The position numbers were made by a program, and so were the translations under genes. The notes beneath the pieces were generated by a model. That model was not told the origin of the DNA, searched no databases, and worked only from the letters and a program-made list of their open reading frames with translations. Below, piece after piece: positions 25,898 through 35,823 of a stretch of 64,000 nucleotides of DNA; the first letter of the stretch is position 1, and each line of letters opens with the position of its first letter. Source of the DNA: Lineus longissimus (taxonomy: Eukaryota; Nemertea; Pilidiophora; Heteronemertea; Lineidae); NCBI RefSeq assembly GCF_910592395.1, contig NC_088314.1, positions 9,794,001 to 9,858,000 on the forward strand, given 5' to 3'.

Positions 25898-26664
25898 TTA
25901 TACAATAGAATACTGCTCGGGTGTATGATCCGAGTCACCAGATTCCACGAGTTGATTTTCTCCGACCTCGAGCTCGAGAACGAAGTTCAAGAGCTTTCTG
26001 ACTGAAGAAAAATTAACGACATATTCCCAGAAATAACAAGCAAATATGGATTAAAAGGCAATATACATGTATTTTGCTTGTTTGGCCAAAAATCTATCAT
26101 GATGTGAAGACGTATTAACTTCATACCGATGTCGAAAGCCAACATTTGGGGAATTCCAACGTAACGACGTAACACAAGGCGTAATGTAGGACGTAATGAC
26201 GTAACAATGAATATGACCTGAATTTGTGAGGGGGTTTTCTCCTTCCGAATTGCACTAAGTGCAAATAGTGCAATCCGGATGTAATTATTGCATCGCAGAT
26301 TGCATCCTAGCTCGTGTGGTAATTCTTTCGAACTCTCTCGCACATTTTTCTTTAAAACACAAGTTTTTTAAATGAGATTTTAAGCAGCGGAGACTTCATT
26401 TTGAAGCAAATTCCTTGAGGACACTTTCCATGATTTTGGAGATGTTTGTACATACTTTTTGTGGCAAATTTTGATGTTTTTCATAGCATGTCTGACGGAT
26501 CCGTGCATTTAGGGCATATGATAAATGTACTTCATAGAAATATGGTGTTTTCTGTGGACGCAATCATATCATTTTAAAGCGATGTCTAATGCATTTTATA
26601 TCGTTCTTAGCGGGATCATGGTGGGTAATTCATGTAGGTTTAGAAGTCAAATTTATCTACGAAA

Positions 26665-26976
26665 ATGGCCGCATGGATTGCAGTTTGCGTATTTTTATCT
26701 ACTTGCTACCGGCCGGTTAACCTCGCCTGTATGGCTGGTCTTTCTGCGTCGTTCAAGACGAATCAACAGGATGTCTCTATCGTCACACCGGACCGGAATC
26801 TCGCAGACGTCTCGTCGATTCTCGAATGTTCTTCAAACTGTAACAGTGATCTCAAATGCCAGACGTTCAATTTTGACCGGAAAAATAATTTTTGCCAGAT
26901 CAGCAGAAATAAAGCTGGCATTTTACTCTTGGAGAAGGCAAAGGGTGATGTTATGTATTCACGTGCAAAGGCGAAG
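26665..26976 (+). CDS. Secreted PAN/Apple-like protein, paralog 1, exon 1
   Basis: First coding exon of a two-exon gene, 104 codons ending in phase 0 at AAG before a GTTAGT donor. Residues 1 to about 21 form a hydrophobic signal peptide, so the product should be secreted or membrane-exposed. The mature part carries four cysteines (residues 55, 59, 65, 77) in the pattern ECSSNC-x5-C-QTFNFD-x5-FCQI, which matches the core of PAN/Apple modules (extracellular adhesion or glycan and protein binding). The start ATG is supported because the upstream sequence and the whole exon recur in paralog 2 at the same spacing, and the two coding parts are exactly equal in length. The signal peptide differs much more between paralogs than the cysteine core. 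The PAN assignment rests on motif reading, not on a profile search. Confidence 0.75.
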
Positions 26977-27519
26977 GTTAGTATAGTCAGCTTGAATGGC
27001 AATGTTTTATCCGCGATGATAACTATGGTCATCTTCATCGAGCCAGATCAGCCAAGTTGATCATAATTCTCCGAAATTAATAACAAACCGTTGTCAGAGA
27101 GAGCTACTACCGGAATGACAGAGATCTTGGAACCAATATATAGTAATCTGGACCGACCCAATAGTCCGGTATACGATCAAAATCTCATTACATGTACAAT
27201 GTAGGTCTTTATCACTGGACGTAACTCCCTGGTGTAGGACTACTAAGAACGGAAAAAAAAACAACTTTTTTCACTCCGGTGTAGCAGTCTTAAATCTCAA
27301 AGACCCATTACCTTTAATGCCGCAGATAAAAAACGCATATTGTCACCCTTCTAATTGCCGCCGGGACACTCTTTCCTAGGACATTTAAACATGTTACACT
27401 GGCACAAGTAATGGAAGTCCTACATGAAAGAGAAACGACCTAGATGGCACAATGTAATCTATACGTCACATGATTCTCTTTCCAGGGGTTAAGTATTAAA
27501 TACTTTCAGAATCGTTCTT

Positions 27520-27955
27520 TGACGTGTTTCACATTCCTAATGTTAAAAATAGGCCGTGGGCCAAATCCTGAAAGCTGTCTTCCGTGACAGCATTTCGGGG
27601 GCCCACAAACTGAAAATGCTTTTATCATGATGAATTAAGTGATCGAATCACATGATAAAAAAAGTTCCGCCGAAGCTTCATTCACGAGAATATCCCATAA
27701 ACTTCAGTTATTTTAGTTCACCTACTAGCTCCTTGGTGGCCAATCCTGCTCCATTTAGTGCTGCCACCTTGGGTGGAATTCATCAACTAAAACTTTGTTT
27801 CAGTAAAGCTCAGTTGACAGGATTTTCTGGTTACTAAAATGACAGTATATCTGGGTTAGGTGCTAATATTTTTGTGGGAACTTTAAATTTTATGTTGATA
27901 AAGTGTCTTACGAAAACAGCATTTTTACTCGCCCCCCAAAATGTTGTCACTCATT
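27520..27955 (+). repeat. Dispersed repeat F, copy in paralog 1 intron
   Basis: Contains TGAAAATGCTTTTATCATGA, AGAATATCCCATAAACT and CTCCTTGGTGGCCAA, in the same order as copies at 32,570-32,940 and 54,385-54,760. Probably an old transposon carried along in the gene duplication. Confidence 0.65.
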
Positions 27956-28868
27956 GGGAGCAGCTAGCCTTAAGCTTTTAGGTCCCTTTATAAATGACGG
28001 ATAGCCAAGCCGGTTTTTTTGCATTTTTGTGGAGGAGGCCTACATGTCTCAATGAGCTAATGAATTATACACGGACTGGTCTGATATTGATTCTGAAATC
28101 TCACAATGTCTAGTACGGTGTTGATGCGAATAACTCAGTTTGAGAAAGAATGAACTATTTCTATTGGAAATCTTAGAGGCTTTTTGACATTTTCCTTTTT
28201 ATAACAGTGTTCATTGTGACTGTGTATGAGTCTTGGTTGTCTACAAATCTAGAGCATGAATTCTTTTTCTACGGTAATAAGTACTAACACGCTGTGCATT
28301 GCATTGTTGGGATTCCCTTTCCCCACTTTCAACCTCCTGATGGGATTTTTTGCATTGGTGAGTTTTAGTCCGTGTTTCAACCCTTTTATCCCTCCTCAGC
28401 CAACATCAGCCGCACTAGCTGCGACCCTCGAAGCCAACGGGCTTGTTCAAAATTAAACCCCCGGTTTGATTTGGCGGACGGCCTAGAAAGGGGAGGGATA
28501 AAAGGGCTTGATAGGATTTTTTTTCACATTGGCCGCTTAAATATTTGGTTTGTCAGTGCTTCATGATTGCACTGAAGAAAGGGGCTAAAAAACCATTTCT
28601 AACATTGTTACGATTGTGAAACGCGCTCACGTTTATGGATAGATATAAATGAACTATAACTAAATTAACCAAAGACAGATTTCAGTCGAGATACCTCGTA
28701 CAGCGCCTATCGACTGTGTTTGGACAACCTGAGCAGAGAACTCATTGTCAAATACAAGTAGTTCGAGCCGTAGGTAGTTCGAGATTGGGACAGGTATACA
28801 GTCCAGCCAAAATATGACATCAATTGCTCTTGTTAACATGGTAAAACGCGGCAGCCGTATCTTTTCAG

Positions 28869-29831
28869 GTTAACTTATCTTACTATAAAAGAAACGTATT
28901 GGCCATGAAACCCGCTAAAAGATATAATCATGATGTCTACTACCATATGAAAGAAGACAAGATCATTGTTACTAGCATTTTCCCTCTATCAAAACATCCG
29001 ATCACCATCATGTCAGTATACGGTTTTAGGGACGTTAGTTCTGGGAAATGCCATGCAGAACATGGTTTAACATTCAAAGGCACCTTAATCATCAACGGCG
29101 AATATGACAAGTTCTTAATTCTTTCATGGAAACCCAACACATTGTTTAGTCTGGGAGGAAAACCGCATAAATTGATACACATATTAGGACTAAATGTTAG
29201 AAACATGAATACTCTTTCATCAAAGTTTGTCATTGAAAAGGGAAAACCTGATAGAGTGTTACTGTATTGTCCTGAGAAGAAAGGTCGCAAATTTCTAGTT
29301 TGGATTGGTTCCGTGCAGAAGAAAACGAAACATCGTCGGATTATATATTTTGTGTTAGAAAAACTTATACACGAACACTTTGGCACTGAATGGGTCATAT
29401 CTCTCAGTAATTTCGGTGATTTCGCTACTTGTGAAAAGCTTCCTGACCAAGATGGGACTATAAGACTCTATCTCCGTAACAGAAACAGAAGCGAAATTCG
29501 CGAGAAGGTATTCCGTATTCCAAAATCAGAAGAAAGCATTACAGATCTTTTGATGGACACTACCAACAACAGATTGATGTTTGTCCGGGGAGGGTCAGAG
29601 GTGATCAACCTGGACTGGAATCTAGTTACACAGAGTAGGGAGCAGTATGAAATCATTGTTCAGGATATGTTCATTTTTAGATTTCCCGGTCGTCATAATT
29701 TCATCGTCCGTAACAATGGTGACGTTTTGCAATATCAGGCTAATGTATTAGCAAGTGACATCAAAGGTCCAGAAGCCTTGTACTATAACAAATGGTTGGA
29801 AGAAATAAAAATTTGGGAACAGGTGTTTTAG
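28869..29831 (+). CDS. Secreted PAN/Apple-like protein, paralog 1, exon 2 (unrecognised C-terminal region)
   Basis: Last exon, entered after a TCTTTTCAG acceptor in phase 0 so that KAK joins VNLSYYKRN; stop TAG at 29,829-29,831. The spliced product is 424 residues. I do not recognise this 320-residue region. It is rich in beta-type hydrophobic alternation, and segments such as ITDLLMDTTNNRLMFVRGG and VLQYQ resemble beta-propeller blades; that is inference only. No transmembrane segment or cysteine-rich array is visible. The acceptor is confirmed by paralog 2, where the open frame runs through the same junction. About 300 bp downstream, AATAAA at 30,133-30,138 could serve as the polyadenylation signal. 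The last 172 codons are about 98% identical in DNA to paralog 2, while the middle about 115 codons are strongly diverged. Confidence 0.8.
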   Translation, partial: VNLSYYKRNVLAMKPAKRYNHDVYYHMKEDKIIVTSIFPLSKHPITIMSVYGFRDVSSGKCHAEHGLTFKGTLIINGEYDKFLILSWKPNTLFSLGGKPHKLIHILGLNVRNMNTLSSKFVIEKGKPDRVLLYCPEKKGRKFLVWIGSVQKKTKHRRIIYFVLEKLIHEHFGTEWVISLSNFGDFATCEKLPDQDGTIRLYLRNRNRSEIREKVFRIPKSEESITDLLMDTTNNRLMFVRGGSEVINLDWNLVTQSREQYEIIVQDMFIFRFPGRHNFIVRNNGDVLQYQANVLASDIKGPEALYYNKWLEEIKIWEQVF

Positions 29832-30132
29832 AACTGTGTGTCAATTGTTTATGAACTTTCAGTACTTTTCGATTATTTTGGGACACCAAGGAAATTAAGC
29901 ACTTTTTGGAGTGTGTGCATGTGTGTACAAATCATGAAATGTATATACCTAGTTTAAGCCTAACAACGTTTGCAACATGTTGGTACCGTATCGTACACCA
30001 CTTCGTGTTGAAACATTTACGCTCATTGATTGGAAAATGGGCCATTTTCTAATCTTAAAAACCAAGAAACTCGGCTTCAAAATCAACAAACTGTTAAATA
30101 TCCACAGTTATGCATTAAATTAGAAACATTTT

Positions 30133-30138
30133 AATAAA
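30133..30138 (+). terminator. Candidate polyadenylation signal for PAN-like paralog 1
   Basis: AATAAA about 300 bp after the stop at 29,831, in a region still shared in part with unit 2. Position only; no transcript evidence. Confidence 0.35.
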
Positions 30139-30284
30139 AGTTCAATCTGATTTCTAAACATGTTAACGTTTGACCACAAACATAATTCGTTTTTTACCAC
30201 GAACGCGAAATTCACCTGCCATAATACTGAAAAGATATGGTCAAGGATATAAAGTTAAAATTGAAGCTTTGGGTTTCTAGTCTG

Positions 30285-30440
30285 GGCCTGGTCGTTCTAA
30301 ACAAATGTTGTCACTAATGCTAGCGTTAACTTAACTTGGTGTTATCTCCTCCAGTTAAGCCCCTTTAGACTTAACTCAAAGAAAATATAACGCCAGCGTT
30401 AGTGACAAAACTTGTTTTGAACAACTCGGTCCTGATATCA
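30285..30440. mobile_element. MITE-like inverted-repeat element
   Basis: GTTGTCACTAATGCTAGCGT pairs imperfectly with AACGCCAGCGTTAGTGACAA about 90 bp later. Outer ends GGGCCTGGTCGTTCTAAACA and TTTTGAACAACTCGGTCCT also pair. It sits between the two units of the segmental duplication. Confidence 0.55.
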
Positions 30441-31743
30441 ACTACGATATACATGTAGGTTATCATTCGACTTTACAAAAAACAACCAAAAAATAGTTTT
30501 AGTATTATGTATGTTTTCAAATATTATTTTAATCAACACGGCAACTGCCCATTCACACTTTAAAAAGCCTTTTCATGAAGAAGAATAAGATACAATACAA
30601 TAAAATTCAATAGTAGGAGGAGGTTTGACGTTTGATCAACAAAAAATTATTTTAGTATTGTATACTTTTTCAAATATCATTGATTTTTATCAACGCGGCA
30701 ACTTCCCATTCACACGCATAAAGAAGTATAAGATGCAATACAATAAAATTCAATAGTAGTAGCATGTTTGACGATCGATGATGGCAAAACGTTTAAATGC
30801 TGAATCTGGCACTTTGTCATGCTACACATCTGGGACAATGAGTTACATAGTGACATTTATTGAGATACAGTGTGATGATACTTTAAAAGTATACATTGGC
30901 TCATCGACGCTGTACATGTATCAGATATTCAACCGACAGAACCCGTCCAGGAGCTGAACGAAAACGCGACATCTTTGTAAGGTTTTCCCATTCATCTTGA
31001 GGACTTCAAAAAGTAAATTGTTGCTGGCACATTTCGTGTAAACATACTTGAGAATTCATGGTGGTCCTGTTTAGCAAAGTTCTATTTTCGTCACCTTAGT
31101 CTTTCTGAAATTTTGCGCTCTGGAGCAAGGATGAAAATCTGGATAAATATTTAGTTGATCTGACTGAATCTCTGTTTCTTTATTTCTTATTTCTCATTAA
31201 TTTTCGAAACTTCTTCTTGTATACCTCTACGGATGCTACGTAATTTTCTAAATTTATTTTCGTATGCGTCATATGCTTCATTTCAAAGTTCTTTTGAATA
31301 CCTAAGAAATTGATATGCAGGTCGTACTTTTAGAGGGGAAGTTACATATGCCCCTCTCACTCCCAGGGAAAAAGTGTTTTGATGGGAAGGTGGGATGCAG
31401 CTTTTCGCCGCATTTTCCCTTGACTTACAATATAGCAAATTAGGTATGGTCCCAAAGACAAGGCTAGTTACTGTTAGAGGCCTGGTAAGTATGGACTTTT
31501 CCAAGGTTTTGTCTTGTTAACATGAATTGGCAATTAAAAAAAAGAGGTGGATGGAGCAATTTACAACGAGAAATCACACAAAAATATACAGGCGAGATAT
31601 GGAAATGATAATACACGTCTACTTTATAGAAATGGACGCTATCATATCATTTTAAAGCGAAGTCTAAATGCAATTTATATCGTTGTTAGCTTGATTATAG
31701 CGAACATTTCATACAGGTTTCGAAGTCAAATTTATCTACAAAA

Positions 31744-32055
31744 ATGGCAACATGTTTTGCAGTTTGGATATTTTTATTTATTTGCTACCAACCGGTTTGC
31801 CTCGCGTATACGGCTTATCTTTCTGCGTCGTTCGATTCGAATCGACAGGACGTCTCTATCGTCGCACCGGACCGGAATCTCGCGGATGTCTCGTCGATTC
31901 TCGAATGTTCTTCAAACTGTAACAGTGATCCCAAATGCCAGACGTTCAATTTTGACCGGAAAAAGAATTTTTGCCAAATCAGCACATACAAAGCTGGCAT
32001 TTTACTCTTAGATAAGGCAGAGGGTGATGTTATGTATTCCCGTGCAAAGACGAAG
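31744..32055 (+). CDS. Secreted PAN/Apple-like protein, paralog 2, exon 1
   Basis: Exact counterpart of the exon at 26,665: 104 codons, phase 0, with the same AAG/GTTAGT donor. The signal peptide has a hydrophobic core (FAVWIFLFICY). The four-cysteine PAN-like core is the same, with ECSSNC, KCQTFNFD and FCQIS all conserved. Differences cluster in the signal peptide and in the linker around residues 30-41. This exon sits about 4.8 kb downstream of the paralog 1 start, inside the second unit of a segmental duplication. Preserved frame and splice sites with amino-acid changes argue for a functional gene rather than a dead copy. Confidence 0.75.
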
Positions 32056-32569
32056 GTTAGTAGTCATCTTCGATGACAATCCTTTATCCGCGATAATAAT
32101 TAAGGTCATCTTCATAGAGCCAGAGCAGCCAAGTTGATCTTAACTCTCTGCAATTGATAACAAACCGTTGTCAGAGTTAGTTACTGTCTGAATGACACAG
32201 ATCTACGACCCATTATAATAGTCTGGACCGACTCAATAGTCCAGTATATGATCAAAATCTCAGATCGAGGTCCTTATCACTGACGTAACCCCCTGGTGTA
32301 GGTTCACTAAAGCGGGAAAATAAAACAATTTTCACTCCGGTGTAGCAGTCTTAAATGTAGACGACCCATGAACTTTAATGCCGCAGAAAATAAGCGCATA
32401 ATATAACCCTTTGTCCCCCGGACATTCTGTCCTGTGACATTCAAACACGTTACACCAGTAATGAAAGTCCTATGACCTCGGTCGCGCAATGCAATCTATG
32501 TCACATGATTGTTTAGCCAAGCGTTAAGTATTAATTTCACACCGTTACTAATGTGTTTCACTTTCCTAA

Positions 32570-32940
32570 CCACGTTAGAAATAGGCCGTGGGCTAAATCC
32601 CGAAAGCTGTTTCGGGGGCTGACAGAGTAAAAATGCTTTCGCAAAATAAGAAAGTTCCCACAAACGTATAGCTTCACGTTCAACGGGTATACTAACTATA
32701 TTCTCGAGAATATCCCATAAACTCCAGTTATTCATTAGTTCACCAACTAGCTCCTTGGTGGCCACAAGGTGTTCTATTCAGTGCTGCCGCCTAGGATGGA
32801 ATTCATCAACCAAAACTTCGTTTCAGTAAAGCTCAGTTAACAGGATTATCTGGTTGGCAATACATCTCGTTTAGGTGCTAATACTTTTGCGGGAACTTTT
32901 AATTTGATGTGCAGTTAGTCCCAAATGTTGTCACTTATTC
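32570..32940 (+). repeat. Dispersed repeat F, copy in paralog 2 intron
   Basis: Corresponds to 27,520-27,955 as part of the segmental duplication, with deletions (for example, the ATCATGATGAATTAAGTGAT part is missing). Confidence 0.65.
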
Positions 32941-33599
32941 AAAATTCAACCCCCTATTTGATTTGGCCCACGGCCAACAAATGGGAGGGGTAAAATAAGA
33001 TTTTTTTAAATAAAACATTAGCCGCTGTGGTTTGTCAGAATTCATGATACCACTGAAAAAAGAGGCTAAAAACCCAATCCTACACTGAAAGATAACATGA
33101 CATGCAAGGGAGTAGCACATTGCTGTGTTACACAGAGCGACATAACATGGTGTTCAGTCATGGTTATACGGATAGAGTATTTTGATGACAACGTCACAAC
33201 CAGACTGCAGGGAAAAGTGCACTTAAATAAAAAAAATTCATGGCGCTCACCGAAATAATGCGGCACAGGACAAGTGTGCATTTGAAGACTGTATTATACT
33301 ATATATTAGGCCTACCGTTACCAAACCCGATGTCATAGAAACGATAATGATGTCCCCGGTGATAATAACCCCTTAAAACACAGATTAGTGGAATTTTGGC
33401 ATGTTGACTGCGATACCCGGGCTGCAGTATAAAGCTATTCTCTTGTGCAGCCTTCTGTCAATCAATATTATTGGTATAAATTTACTCAAAACTCTTAAAT
33501 ACAAGTATAGTTCCGTACTCCTAGCATATGAATATACACACACATGTAGATAATAGAGCCTTTATAATTGAATAATGTCGTGCTATGATGAACACTACA

Positions 33600-34045
33600 T
33601 ATTTATAGTATTTATCTCACCAATTTATTACCAAGGTTTTTCTTAACGAAAAAATTAGTAAGATAGAAACTAGCAATTTCTTGTTAAGAACATTATTATC
33701 AATTACATGTATATTCTTGCTAAATTCTTACCAAATAATTTCTTAACAATAATAATCTTCGTGAGATCTTGTAAGATTTTAATTAGTAATTTTTTTCTTA
33801 TAATTTCTTACTAAGAAAAAAAGTACTAAGATTTTTCTTATCAGATTCTTGTAATTTGAATCTTAGCAATATTTATCTTAGTAATTAATTGGTAATATAT
33901 AACTAATTTAATAAGTAATCTAATTACAATTTAATTAGTAATTAAACAACAATTTAATTAGTAATTTAATTACAATTTAATTAGTAATTTAATTACAATT
34001 TAATTAGTAATTTATTTACAATTAATTACAATAATTAGTAAGATT
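33600..34045 (+). repeat. AT-rich array in the intron of PAN-like paralog 2
   Basis: Very AT-rich sequence made of TTCTTA/TAAGAA variants, ending in about five copies of TTTAATTAGTAATTTAATTA-like units (about 33,900-34,030). Absent from the intron of paralog 1. Confidence 0.85.
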
Positions 34046-34338
34046 CAGGTCCTGGGTTGTTACGCCTGTGAAACATACTTACGTTTATTGGCGATTTCTA
34101 TAAATGTATAAATACCAATACCAAGGGACTGCAACTCGATTAGCCAAAGGGATGATTTCGGTGGTCTCCTATCGTTCGTGTTTGGACAACTTAAACATAG
34201 AACCCATTGTCAAATATAAGTAGTTCGAGTCGTTTAGGTAGTTCGAGATTAGGACAGGTACACGGTCCAGCCATAATATACATGTAATATCAATTGCTCT
34301 TGTTAACATGGAGAAACACCGCAGCCATATCTTTTCAG

Positions 34339-35328
34339 GTTAACTTATCTTACTATAAGAGAAACGTATTGGCCATAAAACCTGCTGAAAGATATAATCA
34401 TGATGTCTACTACCACATGAAAGAAGACAAGATCATTGTTACTGGCTATGTTCCTCAAAAAGAACGTATGACCTCGATCATGTCGATATACGGTTTTAGG
34501 GACGTTAGTTCAGGGATTCGCAATTCAGAATCTGCTTTAAGCTACAAAAACCTCATAAGACTCAAAGGCGTCTTTGGCATATGCGGTGAATATGACAAAT
34601 TCTTAATTCTTTCCTCGAAACGCTACTCTACATTGGTTAGTCTGAGAGGAAAACTGTATAAATCATGTAAATCAGTATACACGTCACGAAGAATGTCTTT
34701 CAAATGTCTTTCGCCTAAGTTTGTCATTGAAAAAGGAAAGCCTGATAGGGTGGTACAGTATTGTCCTGATAAGAACATTCGTCGCAAAGTTCAAGTTTCC
34801 ATTGGCTACGTGCAGAAGAAAACGAAACATCGTTGGATTATATATTTTGTGTTAGAAAAACTTATACACGAACACTTTGGCACTGAATGGGTCATATCTC
34901 TCAGTAATTTCGGTGATTTCGCTACTTGTGAAAAGCTTCCTGGCCAAGACGGAACTATAAGACTCTATCTCCGTAACAGAAACACAAGCGAAATTCGCGA
35001 GAAGGTATTCCGTATTCCAAAATCAGAAGAAAGCATTACAGATCTTTTGATGGACACTACCAACAACAGATTGATGTTTGTCCGGGGAGGGTCAGAGGTG
35101 ATCAACCTGGACTGGAATCTAGTTACACAGAGCAGGGAGCAGTATGAAATCATTGTTCAGGATATGTTCATTTTTAGATTTCCCGGTCGTCATAATTTCA
35201 TCGTCCGTAACAATGGTGACGTTTTGCAATATCAGGCTAATGTATTAGCATATGACATCAAAGGTCCAGAAGCCCTGTACTATAACAAATGGTTGGAAGA
35301 AATACAAATTTGGGAACAGGTGTTTTAG
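34339..35328 (+). CDS. Secreted PAN/Apple-like protein, paralog 2, exon 2 (unrecognised C-terminal region)
   Basis: Second exon, entered through the acceptor TCTTTTCAG in phase 0 (VNLSYYKRN), with stop TAG at 35,326-35,328. The spliced protein is 433 residues, nine more than paralog 1, with the extra length in the diverged middle part. An open frame beginning at 34,294 reads back through the acceptor, but homology and splice signals place the exon start at 34,339. The start (to GYRFRDVSS-like residues) and the last 172 codons are close to paralog 1. The segment between them (about 34,444-34,812) differs in sequence and length. Function is unknown; a ligand-binding extracellular role is only inferred from the PAN-like exon. 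Confidence 0.8.
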   Translation, partial: VNLSYYKRNVLAIKPAERYNHDVYYHMKEDKIIVTGYVPQKERMTSIMSIYGFRDVSSGIRNSESALSYKNLIRLKGVFGICGEYDKFLILSSKRYSTLVSLRGKLYKSCKSVYTSRRMSFKCLSPKFVIEKGKPDRVVQYCPDKNIRRKVQVSIGYVQKKTKHRWIIYFVLEKLIHEHFGTEWVISLSNFGDFATCEKLPGQDGTIRLYLRNRNTSEIREKVFRIPKSEESITDLLMDTTNNRLMFVRGGSEVINLDWNLVTQSREQYEIIVQDMFIFRFPGRHNFIVRNNGDVLQYQANVLAYDIKGPEALYYNKWLEEIQIWEQVF

Positions 35329-35619
35329 AACTGTTTGTCAATTGTTTATGGACTTTCAATACTTTTCGATTATTTTGGGACACCAAGGAAATTAAGCACT
35401 TTTTGGAGTGCTTGCGTGTGTGTGTGTGTACAAATAATGAAGTGTAGTCTCTATACACGGTTTAAGCCAAAGGACGTTTTCAATATGTTGGCCCCGTATC
35501 GTACACCACTTCGTGTTTAAATATTTACGCTAATTGATTGGAAAATTGGCTATTTTCTAATCTTAAAAACCAAGAAAGTCAGCTTCAAAATCACAAAATC
35601 ACAAATCTGAGCATTTTTG

Positions 35620-35823
35620 ACTGGTACCCATTTATACACCTGAGTGCAGAGAGGAAAGTAAGACAAAGATACCTGTCTTGAGTCTCACGCCGACAGTGGG
35701 GATCGAACGCAAGATCTCTTGACGAAGAGACCTGTCTAGAATCTAACGCTGACAGTGGGGATCGAACCCGGGATCTCTTGACCGCTGGTCGAGAGTCCCA
35801 GCCACTACACCACAGCGGCTTCT
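35620..35823 (-). mobile_element. tRNA-derived SINE with duplicated B-box region
   Basis: On the reverse strand the head is GCCGCTGTGGTGTAGTGGCT (A box) and ATCCCGGGTTCGATCCCC (B box). The tail contains GTATAAATGGGTACC, a motif seen in widespread SINE tails. The segment with the B box is present twice in tandem (35,672-35,731 and 35,732-35,791, about 60 bp each). Confidence 0.75.

Larger units (their letters stand above)
24180..30090 (+). repeat. Segmental duplication, unit 1
   Basis: First unit of a tandem segmental duplication holding PAN-like paralog 1. Shared landmarks with unit 2 run in the same order: ATACAATACAATAAAA near 24,310, GATATGCAGGTCGTACTTTT near 25,100, exon 1, the intron repeat near 27,540-27,960, exon 2, and a 3' end near AATCTTAAAAACCAAGAAA at 30,050. 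Unit 1 alone carries a roughly 270-bp insertion (25,296-25,563), the truncated exon 1 copy and about 490 bp of extra intron (about 27,955-28,445). Boundaries were set by eye. Confidence 0.7.
30505..35600 (+). repeat. Segmental duplication, unit 2
   Basis: Second unit, holding PAN-like paralog 2. The order of shared blocks matches unit 1. The first block is itself duplicated here (about 30,505-30,620 and 30,640-30,770, both with CAACACGGCAACT-like and ATACAATAAAATTCAATAG). The intron contains about 1 kb of AT-rich DNA (33,080-34,150) that unit 1 lacks. The shared 3' end is near AATCTTAAAAACCAAGAAAG at 35,560. Confidence 0.7.

Noticed and set aside
28940-29398. 152-codon minus-strand frame opposite PAN-like paralog 1
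   Set aside because: Antisense of a real exon whose splice sites, paralog and reading frame support the + strand.
34294-34338. Start codon of paralog 2 at 34,294
   Set aside because: The preceding bases include the conserved acceptor TCTTTTCAG at 34,330-34,338, and exon 1 supplies the true start and signal peptide.
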